A stretch of 64,000 bases of DNA from Exiguobacterium sp. J17977. GTDB lineage: Bacteria > Bacillota > Bacilli > Exiguobacteriales > Exiguobacteriaceae. Below the pieces are notes generated by a model, which did not search any database, was not told where the DNA came from, and saw only the letters and a program-made list of their open reading frames with translations. Positions 42,128 to 50,699 of this stretch are shown piece by piece. Positions within the stretch are counted from its first letter, which is position 1. Each line of letters opens with the position of its first letter. The DNA is taken from positions 62,001 to 126,000 of the forward strand of contig NZ_JAEQBB010000007.1 of assembly GCF_018616375.1 (NCBI RefSeq). The letters run 5' to 3'. The translations under genes and the position numbers were made by a program.

Positions 42128-42159
42128 ATATTATGTCACGAGTTTGAGCGGTCTCAAAC
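42128..42159 (-). promoter_or_regulatory. mgtE promoter overlapping a palindrome
   Basis: Minus strand -35 TTGAGA (42152-42157), 18 bases, -10 TAATAT (42128-42133). GTTTGAG/CTCAAAC (42142-42148 and 42153-42159) forms a seven-base inverted repeat overlapping the -35. Confidence 0.5.
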
Positions 42160-42195
42160 AAAATCCAAAAAATACTATGAATTTTTTTCACAATC

Positions 42196-42210
42196 TATAC
42201 AGCGTGTATA
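42196..42210. repeat. Palindrome between mgtE and arcA
   Basis: TATACA-GCG-TGTATA, perfect inverted repeat in the 300-base gap between the divergent genes; possible operator of unknown protein. Confidence 0.4.
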
Positions 42211-42292
42211 CGTCACTTTCTCTCGATTCGAGGGACCACACCGTTTCTCGAGTGATTGTTCATTCATGTCACGTCATAATCTATGCACTTTT

Positions 42293-42310
42293 CTGTGGAA
42301 TCTACCACAG
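42293..42310. promoter_or_regulatory. Crp/Fnr-type operator upstream of arcA
   Basis: CTGTGG-AATCTA-CCACAG is a perfect 6-6-6 inverted repeat in the TGTGA-N6-TCACA style. If GATAAT (42351-42356) is the arc -10, its centre is near -61.5, a usual activator position. A Crp/Fnr regulator is encoded at 49877-50563 in the same cluster. Confidence 0.6.
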
Positions 42311-42397
42311 TCCAAACGTCGGACTTGCCCATCGTGGAAATGGGTAAGTTGATAATGTAAGGGTAGCAACACACCCGAATCACAAGGAGGAAGCGAG

Positions 42398-43669
42398 ATG
42401 ATATCGATGACGGATCAACAAACCGCTCGGGATACTATGCTGAAACATCCGATCCACGTGTATTCAGAAATTGGTGAACTCAGGACCATCCTTTTGAAGC
42501 GTCCAGGACGCGAACTCGAAAATTTGACCCCGGAATATTTGGAACGCCTTTTGTTTGATGACATTCCCCATCTTCCAGTCATTCAAAAAGAACACGACTA
42601 CTTTGCGAGCGTGCTCCAAAATCGTGGCGTCGAAGTGCTCTACCTCGAAAATTTGATGGCCGAGACGTTGTCGTTGCCCGGTGTGCGCGAACGTTTCGTC
42701 GCCGATATCTTGTCAGAGTCCAAATCAAATATCAACGGCTCATACGAGACGCTGAAAGAATATTTGCTCGCCTACGACAATGAAAAGTTGATTGAGACCG
42801 TCATGGCCGGGATTCGGAAATCCGAGATTAAGCCCGAGAAACGACGTCACTTACACGAGATGATCGAGGACACGTATCCGTTCTATCTCGATCCGATGCC
42901 AAACTTATACTTCACCCGTGACCCGGCCGCAGCCATCGGCAGCGGGCTATCGATCAACCGAATGAAAGAGCCGGCTCGGCGCCGTGAATCGTTGTTCACG
43001 CAATATATAATGCGCTACCATCCGCGATTCGCGAAACACGACATCCCGATTTGGTCGGATCGTGACTACCGCTTCGCGATGGAGGGTGGGGATGAGCTCG
43101 TCTTGTCCAAAGAAGTCGTCGCCATCGGGATTTCTGAACGGACGACGGCCCAAGGGATTGAGCGGGTCGCCCTCAACTTATTGAAGAACGGCGGCACTTT
43201 CAAGAAAGTCATCGCCATCGAGATTCCGAAGTCGCGTGCGTTCATGCACCTCGACACGGTCTTCACGATGGTCGACCATGATAAGTTCACGATTCATCCG
43301 CTCATCCAAGGTCCAGGGGGCAAAATGAATATCTTTGAACTGACGTTAAACGCTGAAGGCGAACTTCACATCACGCAACATACGGATCTATTGAACGTGT
43401 TGAAAGCCGCACTCGGTCTCGATGAAATCGTCTTAATCCCATGTGGGGGCGGGGACCCGATTGCCGCTGCCCGCGAGCAATGGAACGATGGGTCGAATAC
43501 GCTCGCCATCGCCCCAGGCGTCGTCGTCACGTATGACCGCAATTACGTCTCGAACGAGTTGCTCCGCTCTGAAGGTGTCGAAGTCATCGAAATCATGTCG
43601 AGTGAACTGTCGCGTGGCCGTGGGGGCCCACGCTGTATGAGCTGTCCGATTATCCGCGAAGACATTTAA
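42398..43669 (+). CDS. arcA: Arginine deiminase ArcA
   Basis: A 423-residue arginine deiminase converting arginine to citrulline and ammonia. Key parts: [10 protein letters not shown], the EGGDEL segment, [10 protein letters not shown] and catalytic Cys413 in [15 protein letters not shown] at 42385-42390 places ATG 42398. It opens the arcABDC cluster, which yields one ATP per arginine under low oxygen and raises pH. Confidence 0.97.
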   Translation: MISMTDQQTARDTMLKHPIHVYSEIGELRTILLKRPGRELENLTPEYLERLLFDDIPHLPVIQKEHDYFASVLQNRGVEVLYLENLMAETLSLPGVRERFVADILSESKSNINGSYETLKEYLLAYDNEKLIETVMAGIRKSEIKPEKRRHLHEMIEDTYPFYLDPMPNLYFTRDPAAAIGSGLSINRMKEPARRRESLFTQYIMRYHPRFAKHDIPIWSDRDYRFAMEGGDELVLSKEVVAIGISERTTAQGIERVALNLLKNGGTFKKVIAIEIPKSRAFMHLDTVFTMVDHDKFTIHPLIQGPGGKMNIFELTLNAEGELHITQHTDLLNVLKAALGLDEIVLIPCGGGDPIAAAREQWNDGSNTLAIAPGVVVTYDRNYVSNELLRSEGVEVIEIMSSELSRGRGGPRCMSCPIIREDI

Positions 43670-43685
43670 CGAGGAGGAAACGAGC

Positions 43686-44714
43686 ATGTCCACAACGTAC
43701 AACTTTGATTTGAAAGGCCGTCATTTTCTATCATTGAACGATTTTTCAGGAGACGAGTTGAACTATTTGATCGAATTATCGGCCGCCTTCAAGCGTCAAA
43801 AGCAACAAGGCGTCCCGCATCGAATCTGTGAAGGCAAGAACGTGGCGCTGTTGTTTGAAAAACCATCGACCCGGACGCGTTGTGCGTTCACCGTGGCGGC
43901 CATCGATCTCGGCATGCATCCGGAATACCTCGGGAAATCGGATATCCAGTTCGGCAAAAAAGAATCGGTGCGCGACACGGCCATCGTGCTTGGACGCATG
44001 TTTGACGGCATTCAGTTCCGTGGCTTCGCCCATGAGACGGTCGAAGGTTTGGCCAAAGATGCCGGTGTGCCGGTATGGAACGGGTTGACGGACTTATATC
44101 ATCCGACCCAAATCTTGGCCGACTTCTTGACCGTCAAAGAACAGAAAGGCGAGCTGTCTGGCATCCGTTTCGTCTATGTCGGCGATGGACGCAACAATAT
44201 GGGCAACACGCTCTTGATTGGTGGGGCCAAAGTCGGGATGGATATGCGCATCTGCGCGCCGAAATCGCTCTGGCCGTCAGAGGAGGTCGTCGATTTTGCC
44301 CGCTCGGTCGCGGCCGAGACGGGGGCGAAAATCACGTTGACCGAAAGTATCGAGGAAGCGGTCGCCGACGCCGACGTCATTTACACCGATGTGTGGGTGT
44401 CGATGGGCGAAGAGGCCGAGTTCGCCGAGCGGATCAAGTTGCTCCGGCCTTACCAAGTGAACATGGACATGCTCATGAAGACGAACAATCCGGACGTCAT
44501 GTTCCTTCACTGTCTGCCAGCCTTCCACGACTTGGAGACCGAGGTCGGCCGAGCCATCCATGCCGAATATGGTTTGACCGAGATGGAAGTCACGGACGAG
44601 GTGTTCCGGAGTCGTCATTCCTTCGTCTTTGATCAGGCGGAGAATCGGATGCACACGATTAAAGCTGTGATGGCGGCGACGCTCACCGACACGAACGAAT
44701 GGCTTGAACGCTGA
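43686..44714 (+). CDS. arcB: Catabolic ornithine carbamoyltransferase ArcB
   Basis: A 342-residue carbamoyltransferase producing carbamoyl phosphate and ornithine from citrulline. The carbamoyl-phosphate motif STRTR is at 61-65, [11 protein letters not shown] follows, and the ornithine-site HCLPAFHD is near 275. GAGGAGGAAACGAGC precedes the ATG. Its place after arcA indicates the catabolic direction. Confidence 0.96.
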   Translation: MSTTYNFDLKGRHFLSLNDFSGDELNYLIELSAAFKRQKQQGVPHRICEGKNVALLFEKPSTRTRCAFTVAAIDLGMHPEYLGKSDIQFGKKESVRDTAIVLGRMFDGIQFRGFAHETVEGLAKDAGVPVWNGLTDLYHPTQILADFLTVKEQKGELSGIRFVYVGDGRNNMGNTLLIGGAKVGMDMRICAPKSLWPSEEVVDFARSVAAETGAKITLTESIEEAVADADVIYTDVWVSMGEEAEFAERIKLLRPYQVNMDMLMKTNNPDVMFLHCLPAFHDLETEVGRAIHAEYGLTEMEVTDEVFRSRHSFVFDQAENRMHTIKAVMAATLTDTNEWLER

Positions 44715-44720
44715 CGGACG

Positions 44721-44738
44721 GGAGGGGAATTCCCCTCC
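44721..44738. repeat. Perfect palindrome between arcB and arcD
   Basis: GGAGGGGAATTCCCCTCC is an 18-base perfect palindrome without a T run, so it is not a terminator. In the mRNA it may form a stabilising or processing hairpin. Confidence 0.6.
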
Positions 44739-44768
44739 GGTTCGTACTAAACGAAAGGGATGAGTTCA

Positions 44769-46244
44769 ATGTCTACGAAAATAGCGCATGACTCAAGTGG
44801 AACGGCTGGCGTACAACCGGAGAAAAAGGATCGACGATTAGGGCTCGGGGCGTTGACGGCACTCGTCGTCGGTTCGATGATTGGCGGTGGCGCCTTCAAC
44901 TTGGCGGCCGACTTGGCCCAAGGCGCGAACGCGGGGGCGATTTTAATCGGGTGGGTCATCACCGGAATCGGGATTATCGCACTTGGTCTCAGTTTTCAAA
45001 ATTTGACGATGCGTCGCCCCGACCTCGACGGCGGGGTGTACAGTTACGCCCGGGCCGGCTTCGGTCAGTTCATGGGGTTCAACTCGGCGTGGGGCTACTG
45101 GCTCTCCGCATGGCTCGGTAACGTCGCCTATGCGACGCTGCTGTTCAGTTCGGTCGGTTATTTCTTCCCAATCTTCGAAGGTGGTCAAAACATCGCCTCC
45201 ATCATCGGCGCCTCGATTATGCTGTGGCTCGTCCATTCGCTCATTTTACGAGGCATTCATGAAGCATCCATGATCAACATCATCACGACGATTGCGAAAC
45301 TCGTACCGATTTTTGCTTTCATCACCATCACCTTATTCTTCTTCAACCTCGATAATTTCACGTTCGATTTCTGGGGTCAGGGTGGTTTCTCATGGGGTAG
45401 TGTGAGAGACCAGGTCGTCTCGACGATGCTCGTCACACTATGGGTGTTCATCGGTGTCGAAGGGGCGGTCGTCTTGTCCGGACGGGCTCGCAAACGCTCG
45501 GACGTCGGGAAAGCGACGGTCATCGGGTTGCTCGGGACACTCGTCATCTATCTGCTCATCTCGGTCATGTCGCTCGGTCTCATGAATCCAGAGAACGTGG
45601 CGAACGCCTCGCAACCGGCGATGGCGTACTTGCTCGAATCTGCGGTCGGACCGTGGGGCGCGATGCTCATCAACGGCGGTCTCGTCATCTCTGTCCTCGG
45701 GGCGTGGCTCGGGTGGACGTTACTCGCCGCCGAGATTCCATTCGTGGCGGGGAAAGATGGCGTGTTCCCGAAATGGTTCACGAAAGAGAATCAAAACAGC
45801 GCGCCGGCCAACGCGCTCTGGCTCACGAACGGGTTGATTCAATTGTTCCTCTTCACGTTCCTGTTCTCGGATGCGGCGTATAATTTCGCCTTCTCGCTCG
45901 CCTCGAGCGCTATCTTGATTCCGTACGTCTTTTCGGCCTTCTATCAAGTCAAAGTCGCGAAGAACGGCATCGGCTACAACGCCGGTGAACGCCGGACCCG
46001 CGACCTCATCATCGGGGCCGTCGCCTCGATTTACGGCATTTGGCTCATCTATGCGGCCGGAATCGACTATTTGCTCTTGACGACCTTGCTGTACGCACCA
46101 GGGACGCTACTCTATATCAAAGCGCAACGTGAGAACGGCATCAAGACGTTGACGAAGACGGAATGGATTGTGGCCGGAATCTTGACGGTGCTTGCCATCT
46201 TGGCCGTGGTGCGCATCGTCTCAGGAAATATCTCAGTCTTTTGA
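44769..46244 (+). CDS. arcD: Arginine/ornithine antiporter ArcD (APC family)
   Basis: A 491-residue transporter with about 13 helices. The APC-family start GLGALTALVVGSMIGGGAFN and the later WVFIGVEGAVVLSGRA are visible. It would import arginine in exchange for ornithine. AAAGGGATGAG gives nine-base spacing to ATG 44769 and none to ATG 44760. Confidence 0.93.
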   Translation: MSTKIAHDSSGTAGVQPEKKDRRLGLGALTALVVGSMIGGGAFNLAADLAQGANAGAILIGWVITGIGIIALGLSFQNLTMRRPDLDGGVYSYARAGFGQFMGFNSAWGYWLSAWLGNVAYATLLFSSVGYFFPIFEGGQNIASIIGASIMLWLVHSLILRGIHEASMINIITTIAKLVPIFAFITITLFFFNLDNFTFDFWGQGGFSWGSVRDQVVSTMLVTLWVFIGVEGAVVLSGRARKRSDVGKATVIGLLGTLVIYLLISVMSLGLMNPENVANASQPAMAYLLESAVGPWGAMLINGGLVISVLGAWLGWTLLAAEIPFVAGKDGVFPKWFTKENQNSAPANALWLTNGLIQLFLFTFLFSDAAYNFAFSLASSAILIPYVFSAFYQVKVAKNGIGYNAGERRTRDLIIGAVASIYGIWLIYAAGIDYLLLTTLLYAPGTLLYIKAQRENGIKTLTKTEWIVAGILTVLAILAVVRIVSGNISVF

Positions 46245-46259
46245 TCGGGGGAAACCAAT

Positions 46260-47222
46260 ATGCGGAATAAACGAGTAGTCATCGCACTAGGTGGAAATGC
46301 GATTCAACAAGGAAAAGATGCGACGGCCGAGGCTCAAATTCGAGCCGTCGAGGCGACGGCTGAATCACTGGCCGCGCTTGTCGCCGAAGGCATTGAGGTC
46401 ATCATCACCCATGGGAACGGGCCACAAGTCGGAAATTTGATGTTGCAACAGGTCGCATCGGACAGTCCGGCGACACCGGCCTTGCCACTCGACGTCTGCG
46501 GGGCGATGACACAAGGGATGATCGGCTATTGGTTCGAGAACGCCCTCACGAAAGCACTGAGAGCACGTGGTCTGGAACGCTCGGTCGCACCGATCGTCAC
46601 GCGGTCGGTCGTCGACCCGAACGATAGCGCCTTCAGTCACCCGACGAAACCGATCGGTCCGTTCTATTCGGAGACCGAGGCGCAACAGATTGAACGGACG
46701 ACCGGTTACGTCTTTAAAGAAGACGCGGGTCGCGGCTATCGCCGCGTCGTACCGAGTCCGTTTCCGGTCGCGATTCTCGAGCACGCGGTCATCCGAGACC
46801 TTGTCGCCCATGAGCACATCGTCGTCGCCGCTGGCGGCGGCGGGATTCCCGTCATCGATACACCAGAAGGCTACGTCGGTGTCGAGGCGGTCATCGATAA
46901 AGATTTCGCCGCGGCGAAACTCGCCGATCTCGTCGACGCCGACATGCTCCTCATCTTGACGGCCGTCGAGCACGTGTTCGTCGATTTCGGGACCCCGTCG
47001 GCCCGGGCGCTCGAGGAGACGACGAAAGAACAGCTCGAGACGTATATCGCCGAGGGGCAGTTCGCACCGGGCAGCATGTTACCAAAAGTTCGGGCCGCTC
47101 TTCAATTCGCCGAATCCGGCAACGACCGGGTCGCCGTCATCACGTCGCTTGAGCAAGCGCTGGCGGCGGTCCGAGGCGAGGTCGGGACGCGTGTCCGGCT
47201 CGCCGCGACGCTCCAACAATAA
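46260..47222 (+). CDS. arcC: Carbamate kinase ArcC
   Basis: A 320-residue amino-acid-kinase-fold enzyme making ATP from carbamoyl phosphate and ADP. Motifs: [10 protein letters not shown] (8-17), [19 protein letters not shown] and [23 protein letters not shown] precedes the ATG. It is last in the arcABDC run and is followed by a terminator. Confidence 0.96.
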   Translation: MRNKRVVIALGGNAIQQGKDATAEAQIRAVEATAESLAALVAEGIEVIITHGNGPQVGNLMLQQVASDSPATPALPLDVCGAMTQGMIGYWFENALTKALRARGLERSVAPIVTRSVVDPNDSAFSHPTKPIGPFYSETEAQQIERTTGYVFKEDAGRGYRRVVPSPFPVAILEHAVIRDLVAHEHIVVAAGGGGIPVIDTPEGYVGVEAVIDKDFAAAKLADLVDADMLLILTAVEHVFVDFGTPSARALEETTKEQLETYIAEGQFAPGSMLPKVRAALQFAESGNDRVAVITSLEQALAAVRGEVGTRVRLAATLQQ

Positions 47223-47230
47223 GCACGAAG

Positions 47231-47260
47231 CCGCAGATGGCCGCGTCTGCGGTTTTTTTA
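47231..47260 (+). terminator. Terminator after arcC
   Basis: CCGCAGA/TCTGCGG stem followed by seven T. Confidence 0.88.
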
Positions 47261-47309
47261 ATGAATTGGCTGCACATCGTTTTTTATGGTCCGACATGGG
47301 GAAGGGATG

Positions 47310-47358
47310 TTGTATGTCGATTTAGACATTGTTATCATCATTAGTGTAAACGTTTGCA
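47310..47358 (+). promoter_or_regulatory. Promoter and cre of the GH31 gene
   Basis: -35 TTGTAT (47310-47315), 17 bases, -10 TATCAT (47333-47338), then cre TGTAAACGTTTGCA (47345-47358) at the start site, a strong CcpA-repression layout. Confidence 0.72.
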
Positions 47359-47401
47359 CTATCTAGAAGGGAAGTGACGAAGAGCGGAAACGCTCGAGCT
47401 T

Positions 47402-49744
47402 ATGCGTCTATTTGAAGAGGAGAACGTCTATACGCAACAAATGAAACCGCAGGCAGATGATCGGGCAATCGTTCAAGGGAGCTGTTACCGCTTCACGGTA
47501 TTGACGAGCCAACTGATTCGGATGGAATATGCAGAGGATGGGATGTTCGAGGACCGGCCGACCCAAGTCGTGTTTAATCGGTCGTTCGAAGTTCCAGAGT
47601 ATCGCGTCATCGAAGATGAGACGGAATTGCAAATCATTACGGAGCACGTCCACCTCTATTACACGAAAGGACCGTTCGCACCGAACACGCTCTACGTCGA
47701 TGTGAAAGGGAATTTCAGCACATACTATAGCCGCTACACGTTCAACGGACCAGAACGGACGTTGAAAGGGACGGCCCGGACGCTCGACCATGTCGACGGG
47801 GCGATTGAGCTCGAGGAAGGCATCGCCTCAAAGCAAGGCTACGCTGTCATCGATGATTCGAACTCATTTATCATGACGGAAGACCGTTTCGTCGAACCGC
47901 GACGCAAAGGCATTCATGACTTGTATTACTTCGGTTACGGACACGAGTATAAACGGGCGCTTCGAGACTTCTACCAATTGACGGGGCCAACGCCGCTGTT
48001 GCCGCGAAAAGCACTCGGCAACTGGTGGAGCCGCTATTGGCGTTATGATGAGACGGAATATAAAGAGCTCATGCGCCGTTTCAAGACAGAAGACATCCCG
48101 TTCTCGGTCAGTGTCATCGACATGGATTGGCATGTCACCGATATCCCGGAAGAATACGGGAGCGGATGGACGGGCTATTCGTGGAATAAGAACCTCTTTC
48201 CGGACCCGAAAGGCTTCTTGACGTGGCTGAAGGACGAAGCGTTGCTCGTCACGTTAAACTTGCATCCAGCCGACGGCGTACGGGCGTTCGAAGATCAATA
48301 CGCGGCGATGGCGGAAGCGATGGGACTCGATCCATCTCACGGCGACCGCATCCCGTTCGACTTCTCCGATAAACGTTTCATTCAAGCGTATTTTGAGCAG
48401 ATGCATCATCCGCATGAAGTCGACGGCGTCGATTTTTGGTGGATTGACTGGCAGCAAGGCTCGACCTCTAAAATGGAGGGGCTCGATCCGCTCTGGATGT
48501 TGAATCACTATCACGCGGCCGACATCGCCCGGGATGGCAATCGTCCGCTCATCTTCTCCCGTTATGCGGGGCCGGGCAGTCATCGCTATCCAATCGGATT
48601 CTCGGGGGACACATTGATTTCGTGGGCGTCACTGGCGTTCCAACCGTACTTTACAGCGACGGCGACTAATATCGGTTATGGCTGGTGGAGCCATGACATC
48701 GGCGGTCATTATCGTGGCTCGAAAGATGACGAGCTGGCCGCACGCTGGGTCGCCTTCGGTGTCTTCAGCCCAATCATGCGGTTGCACTCGACGTTCAGTA
48801 CGTTCAACGGCAAGGAACCGTGGCGCTTCGGCCTCGAGGCGGAGCGGTCGATGAAGACGTTCCTACGTCTGCGTCATCAGTTGATTCCATACATCTATAC
48901 GATGAACTGGCGCAACCATGCTAGTGCCTTGCCGCTCATCTTACCGATGTACTATGAGCATCCAGATGAAGACGCGGCATATGAGGTGCCGAATGAGTAT
49001 TACTTCGGAAGTGAACTCATCGTGTCCCCGATTGTCGAACCGATGAACCGACAGCTACACGTGGCGGCGACGAACATCTGGCTACCGAAAGGCGACTGGT
49101 TCGACTTTTTCACGGGTCATCGCTACAGCGGGGACAAATCGGTGCGCGTGTTCCGCGGGCTCGAGGAGCAGGCGGTGTTCGCTAAAGCGGGTGCCATCAT
49201 CCCGATGGCACCGCATCATTCGGGTCGAAACGACACCGACAATCCGGCCGATTTGGAAGTGCTCATCTTCCCGGGCGCCTCGAACACGTTCACGCTCTAC
49301 GAAGACAATGGGACGGACCGCGACTATGAGACAGGAGCCTACGCCGAGACGACGTTCACACTCGATTGGGAGGAACGAAGCCTTCATATCCAGGTGACGG
49401 GGGATCGGTCGGTGTTGCCGGATGAACGGAACGTCACACTGCTCCTTCGAGGAGTGACGGGATCCGGCGAATATAAACGGGAGACACAGACGCTACGCCT
49501 TGAGCTCGGTCCAATCACGGACGAGCTGACCGTCGAGCTCCCGGTCGACGTGACGGCGAACGACCATCGTCTTGATCGGCTGTATCGTTTCTTGGACCGT
49601 GCCGAGATCTCATACGATTTGAAAGATCGGTTGTACCGCTCAGCCGCCGCGAAGACACGGCTTGAGGCATGGCTGTTCGATTTACACGCGCTCGAACTCG
49701 ATCGCGACCTGCAAGACGCGATCATGGAATTGATGCTCGACTGA
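47402..49744 (+). CDS. GH31 family alpha-glucosidase-like glycoside hydrolase
   Basis: A 780-residue GH31 enzyme. Catalytic nucleophile D349 in WWIDWQQG and acid/base D403 in FSGDT are present; an N-terminal beta-sandwich and C-terminal beta domains frame the barrel. No signal peptide, so it acts in the cytosol on alpha-glucosides or similar. ATG 47402 is the only in-frame start after the TGA at 47375-47377 and has a weak ribosome-binding site; GAGCGGAAACGCTC just upstream can fold into a GNRA-loop hairpin. The C-terminal 60 residues (YRFLDRAEISYDLKDRLYRS) are an extra helical part. Confidence 0.9.
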   Translation: MRLFEEENVYTQQMKPQADDRAIVQGSCYRFTVLTSQLIRMEYAEDGMFEDRPTQVVFNRSFEVPEYRVIEDETELQIITEHVHLYYTKGPFAPNTLYVDVKGNFSTYYSRYTFNGPERTLKGTARTLDHVDGAIELEEGIASKQGYAVIDDSNSFIMTEDRFVEPRRKGIHDLYYFGYGHEYKRALRDFYQLTGPTPLLPRKALGNWWSRYWRYDETEYKELMRRFKTEDIPFSVSVIDMDWHVTDIPEEYGSGWTGYSWNKNLFPDPKGFLTWLKDEALLVTLNLHPADGVRAFEDQYAAMAEAMGLDPSHGDRIPFDFSDKRFIQAYFEQMHHPHEVDGVDFWWIDWQQGSTSKMEGLDPLWMLNHYHAADIARDGNRPLIFSRYAGPGSHRYPIGFSGDTLISWASLAFQPYFTATATNIGYGWWSHDIGGHYRGSKDDELAARWVAFGVFSPIMRLHSTFSTFNGKEPWRFGLEAERSMKTFLRLRHQLIPYIYTMNWRNHASALPLILPMYYEHPDEDAAYEVPNEYYFGSELIVSPIVEPMNRQLHVAATNIWLPKGDWFDFFTGHRYSGDKSVRVFRGLEEQAVFAKAGAIIPMAPHHSGRNDTDNPADLEVLIFPGASNTFTLYEDNGTDRDYETGAYAETTFTLDWEERSLHIQVTGDRSVLPDERNVTLLLRGVTGSGEYKRETQTLRLELGPITDELTVELPVDVTANDHRLDRLYRFLDRAEISYDLKDRLYRSAAAKTRLEAWLFDLHALELDRDLQDAIMELMLD

Positions 49745-49761
49745 ATAATTTGTTGTGACGG

Positions 49762-49789
49762 AGAGGGGCAATCATGCCCTTCTTTTTTT
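49762..49789 (+). terminator. Terminator of the GH31 gene
   Basis: AGAGGGGCA/TGCCCTTCT stem (one G-T pair) with ATCA loop and seven T. Confidence 0.88.
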
Positions 49790-49809
49790 GTCAGAAAATC
49801 GTCGGATTT

Positions 49810-49842
49810 TGTAAGCGTTTTCACAAAGGGGTGTTTTATACT
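49810..49842 (+). promoter_or_regulatory. cre and -10 of the Crp/Fnr-type gene
   Basis: TGTAAGCGTTTTCA (49810-49823) is a full match to the cre consensus, followed by -10 TATACT (49837-49842). The cre overlaps the -35 region. Confidence 0.7.
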
Positions 49843-49876
49843 AAAAAGAGAGGCAAGACGGATTGGAGGATGCGAC

Positions 49877-50563
49877 ATGAAACCAAAATGGACGGTAGAC
49901 GAGTTGAGACAGCTTGATGTGTTCGCTAAATGTGCCACACGAGAGCTCGAGGCGCTGTTGCCGCATGTGTATTGCCGCGTGTATCGGAAAGGTCAGCTCT
50001 TGTTCATGGAAGGTGACCCTCGGGAACGGGTCTATTTCTTGATTAGCGGGTATGTGAAGCTCGAGCGTTGCAACGAGACGGCGACCCACCAATATGCGGA
50101 CTATTTGAAGCCGAAGCAACTGTTCCCGTATCGCGGTTTGATGACGGAACCGTATTATCAACATTCAGCCGAGGCGTTGACCGATATCGAGGTCATCTAC
50201 ATGCCGACCGATCGTTTCGAACAGCTCGTCTCGCGGAACGCCTCGATGTTGCTCCATATCGTCGGACAGATGAATCGGATTCTCGACTTGCACGAGCGCC
50301 GTGTCCAGGACATCATCACACCGAATGCGACCGACCGGGTGCTCAATACGATTCATTACTTGATTGAAGACCTAGGGGAGCCGGAAGCGATGGGCGTCCG
50401 TGTCCGTTGCCCCTTCACGACGGTGGAGATTTCGCGGTTGTCGGGCACGTCACGAGAGACCGTGTCGCACATCTTATCGCGCTTGCGAAAAGAAGACGTG
50501 CTCCAATTCGATGCGCGTCAATTGATCATCGGGCATCCTGAATATTTCGAACAATCGCTTTGA
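49877..50563 (+). CDS. Crp/Fnr-family regulator, ArcR-like
   Basis: A 228-residue regulator: cyclic-nucleotide-type beta-barrel (FMEGDPRERVYFLISGYVKL at about 43-62) and C-terminal winged helix with recognition segment LSGTSRETVSHILSRL. No FNR-type N-terminal cysteine cluster is seen, so any oxygen sensing is indirect. It closes the arc region and, like ArcR of Bacillus, likely activates arcABDC through the palindrome at 42293-42310. GGAGGATGCGAC precedes the ATG. Confidence 0.88.
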   Translation: MKPKWTVDELRQLDVFAKCATRELEALLPHVYCRVYRKGQLLFMEGDPRERVYFLISGYVKLERCNETATHQYADYLKPKQLFPYRGLMTEPYYQHSAEALTDIEVIYMPTDRFEQLVSRNASMLLHIVGQMNRILDLHERRVQDIITPNATDRVLNTIHYLIEDLGEPEAMGVRVRCPFTTVEISRLSGTSRETVSHILSRLRKEDVLQFDARQLIIGHPEYFEQSL

Positions 50564-50566
50564 TGG

Positions 50567-50593
50567 CGCCGCGTATGGAACGTGGCGTTTTTT
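50567..50593 (+). terminator. Terminator of the Crp/Fnr-type gene
   Basis: CGCCGCGT/ACGTGGCG stem with one G-T pair, six T. Confidence 0.85.
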
Positions 50594-50639
50594 GCATGTC
50601 TAGCTAAGCGAAGCGTTCGCCTTGAAAGGGTGCATCAGG

Positions 50640-50663
50640 TATAATTAGTGAGAATCCTCACAA
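50640..50663 (+). promoter_or_regulatory. cydDC promoter -10 with Rex-type box
   Basis: -10 TATAAT (50640-50645) abuts TAGTGA-GAATCC-TCACAA (50646-50663), which fits the Rex operator TTGTGA-N6-TCACAA with one mismatch. A repressor here would block initiation when NADH is low. Confidence 0.65.
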
Positions 50664-50699
50664 AGAAAAGTTTCCTTACTAATAGAAAGGATGAACGCA

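Noticed and set aside
42179..42192. ArgR box TGAATTTTTTTCA near arcA
   Set aside because: AT-rich, one base short of the consensus spacing, and closer to mgtE than to arcA; too weak to call.
42098..42397. M-box magnesium riboswitch before mgtE
   Set aside because: The inferred leader is only about 25 bases; no aptamer-like sequence is present.
44075..44632. 185-codon open frame inside arcB
   Set aside because: Shadow frame of arcB with low-complexity Arg/Gly composition.
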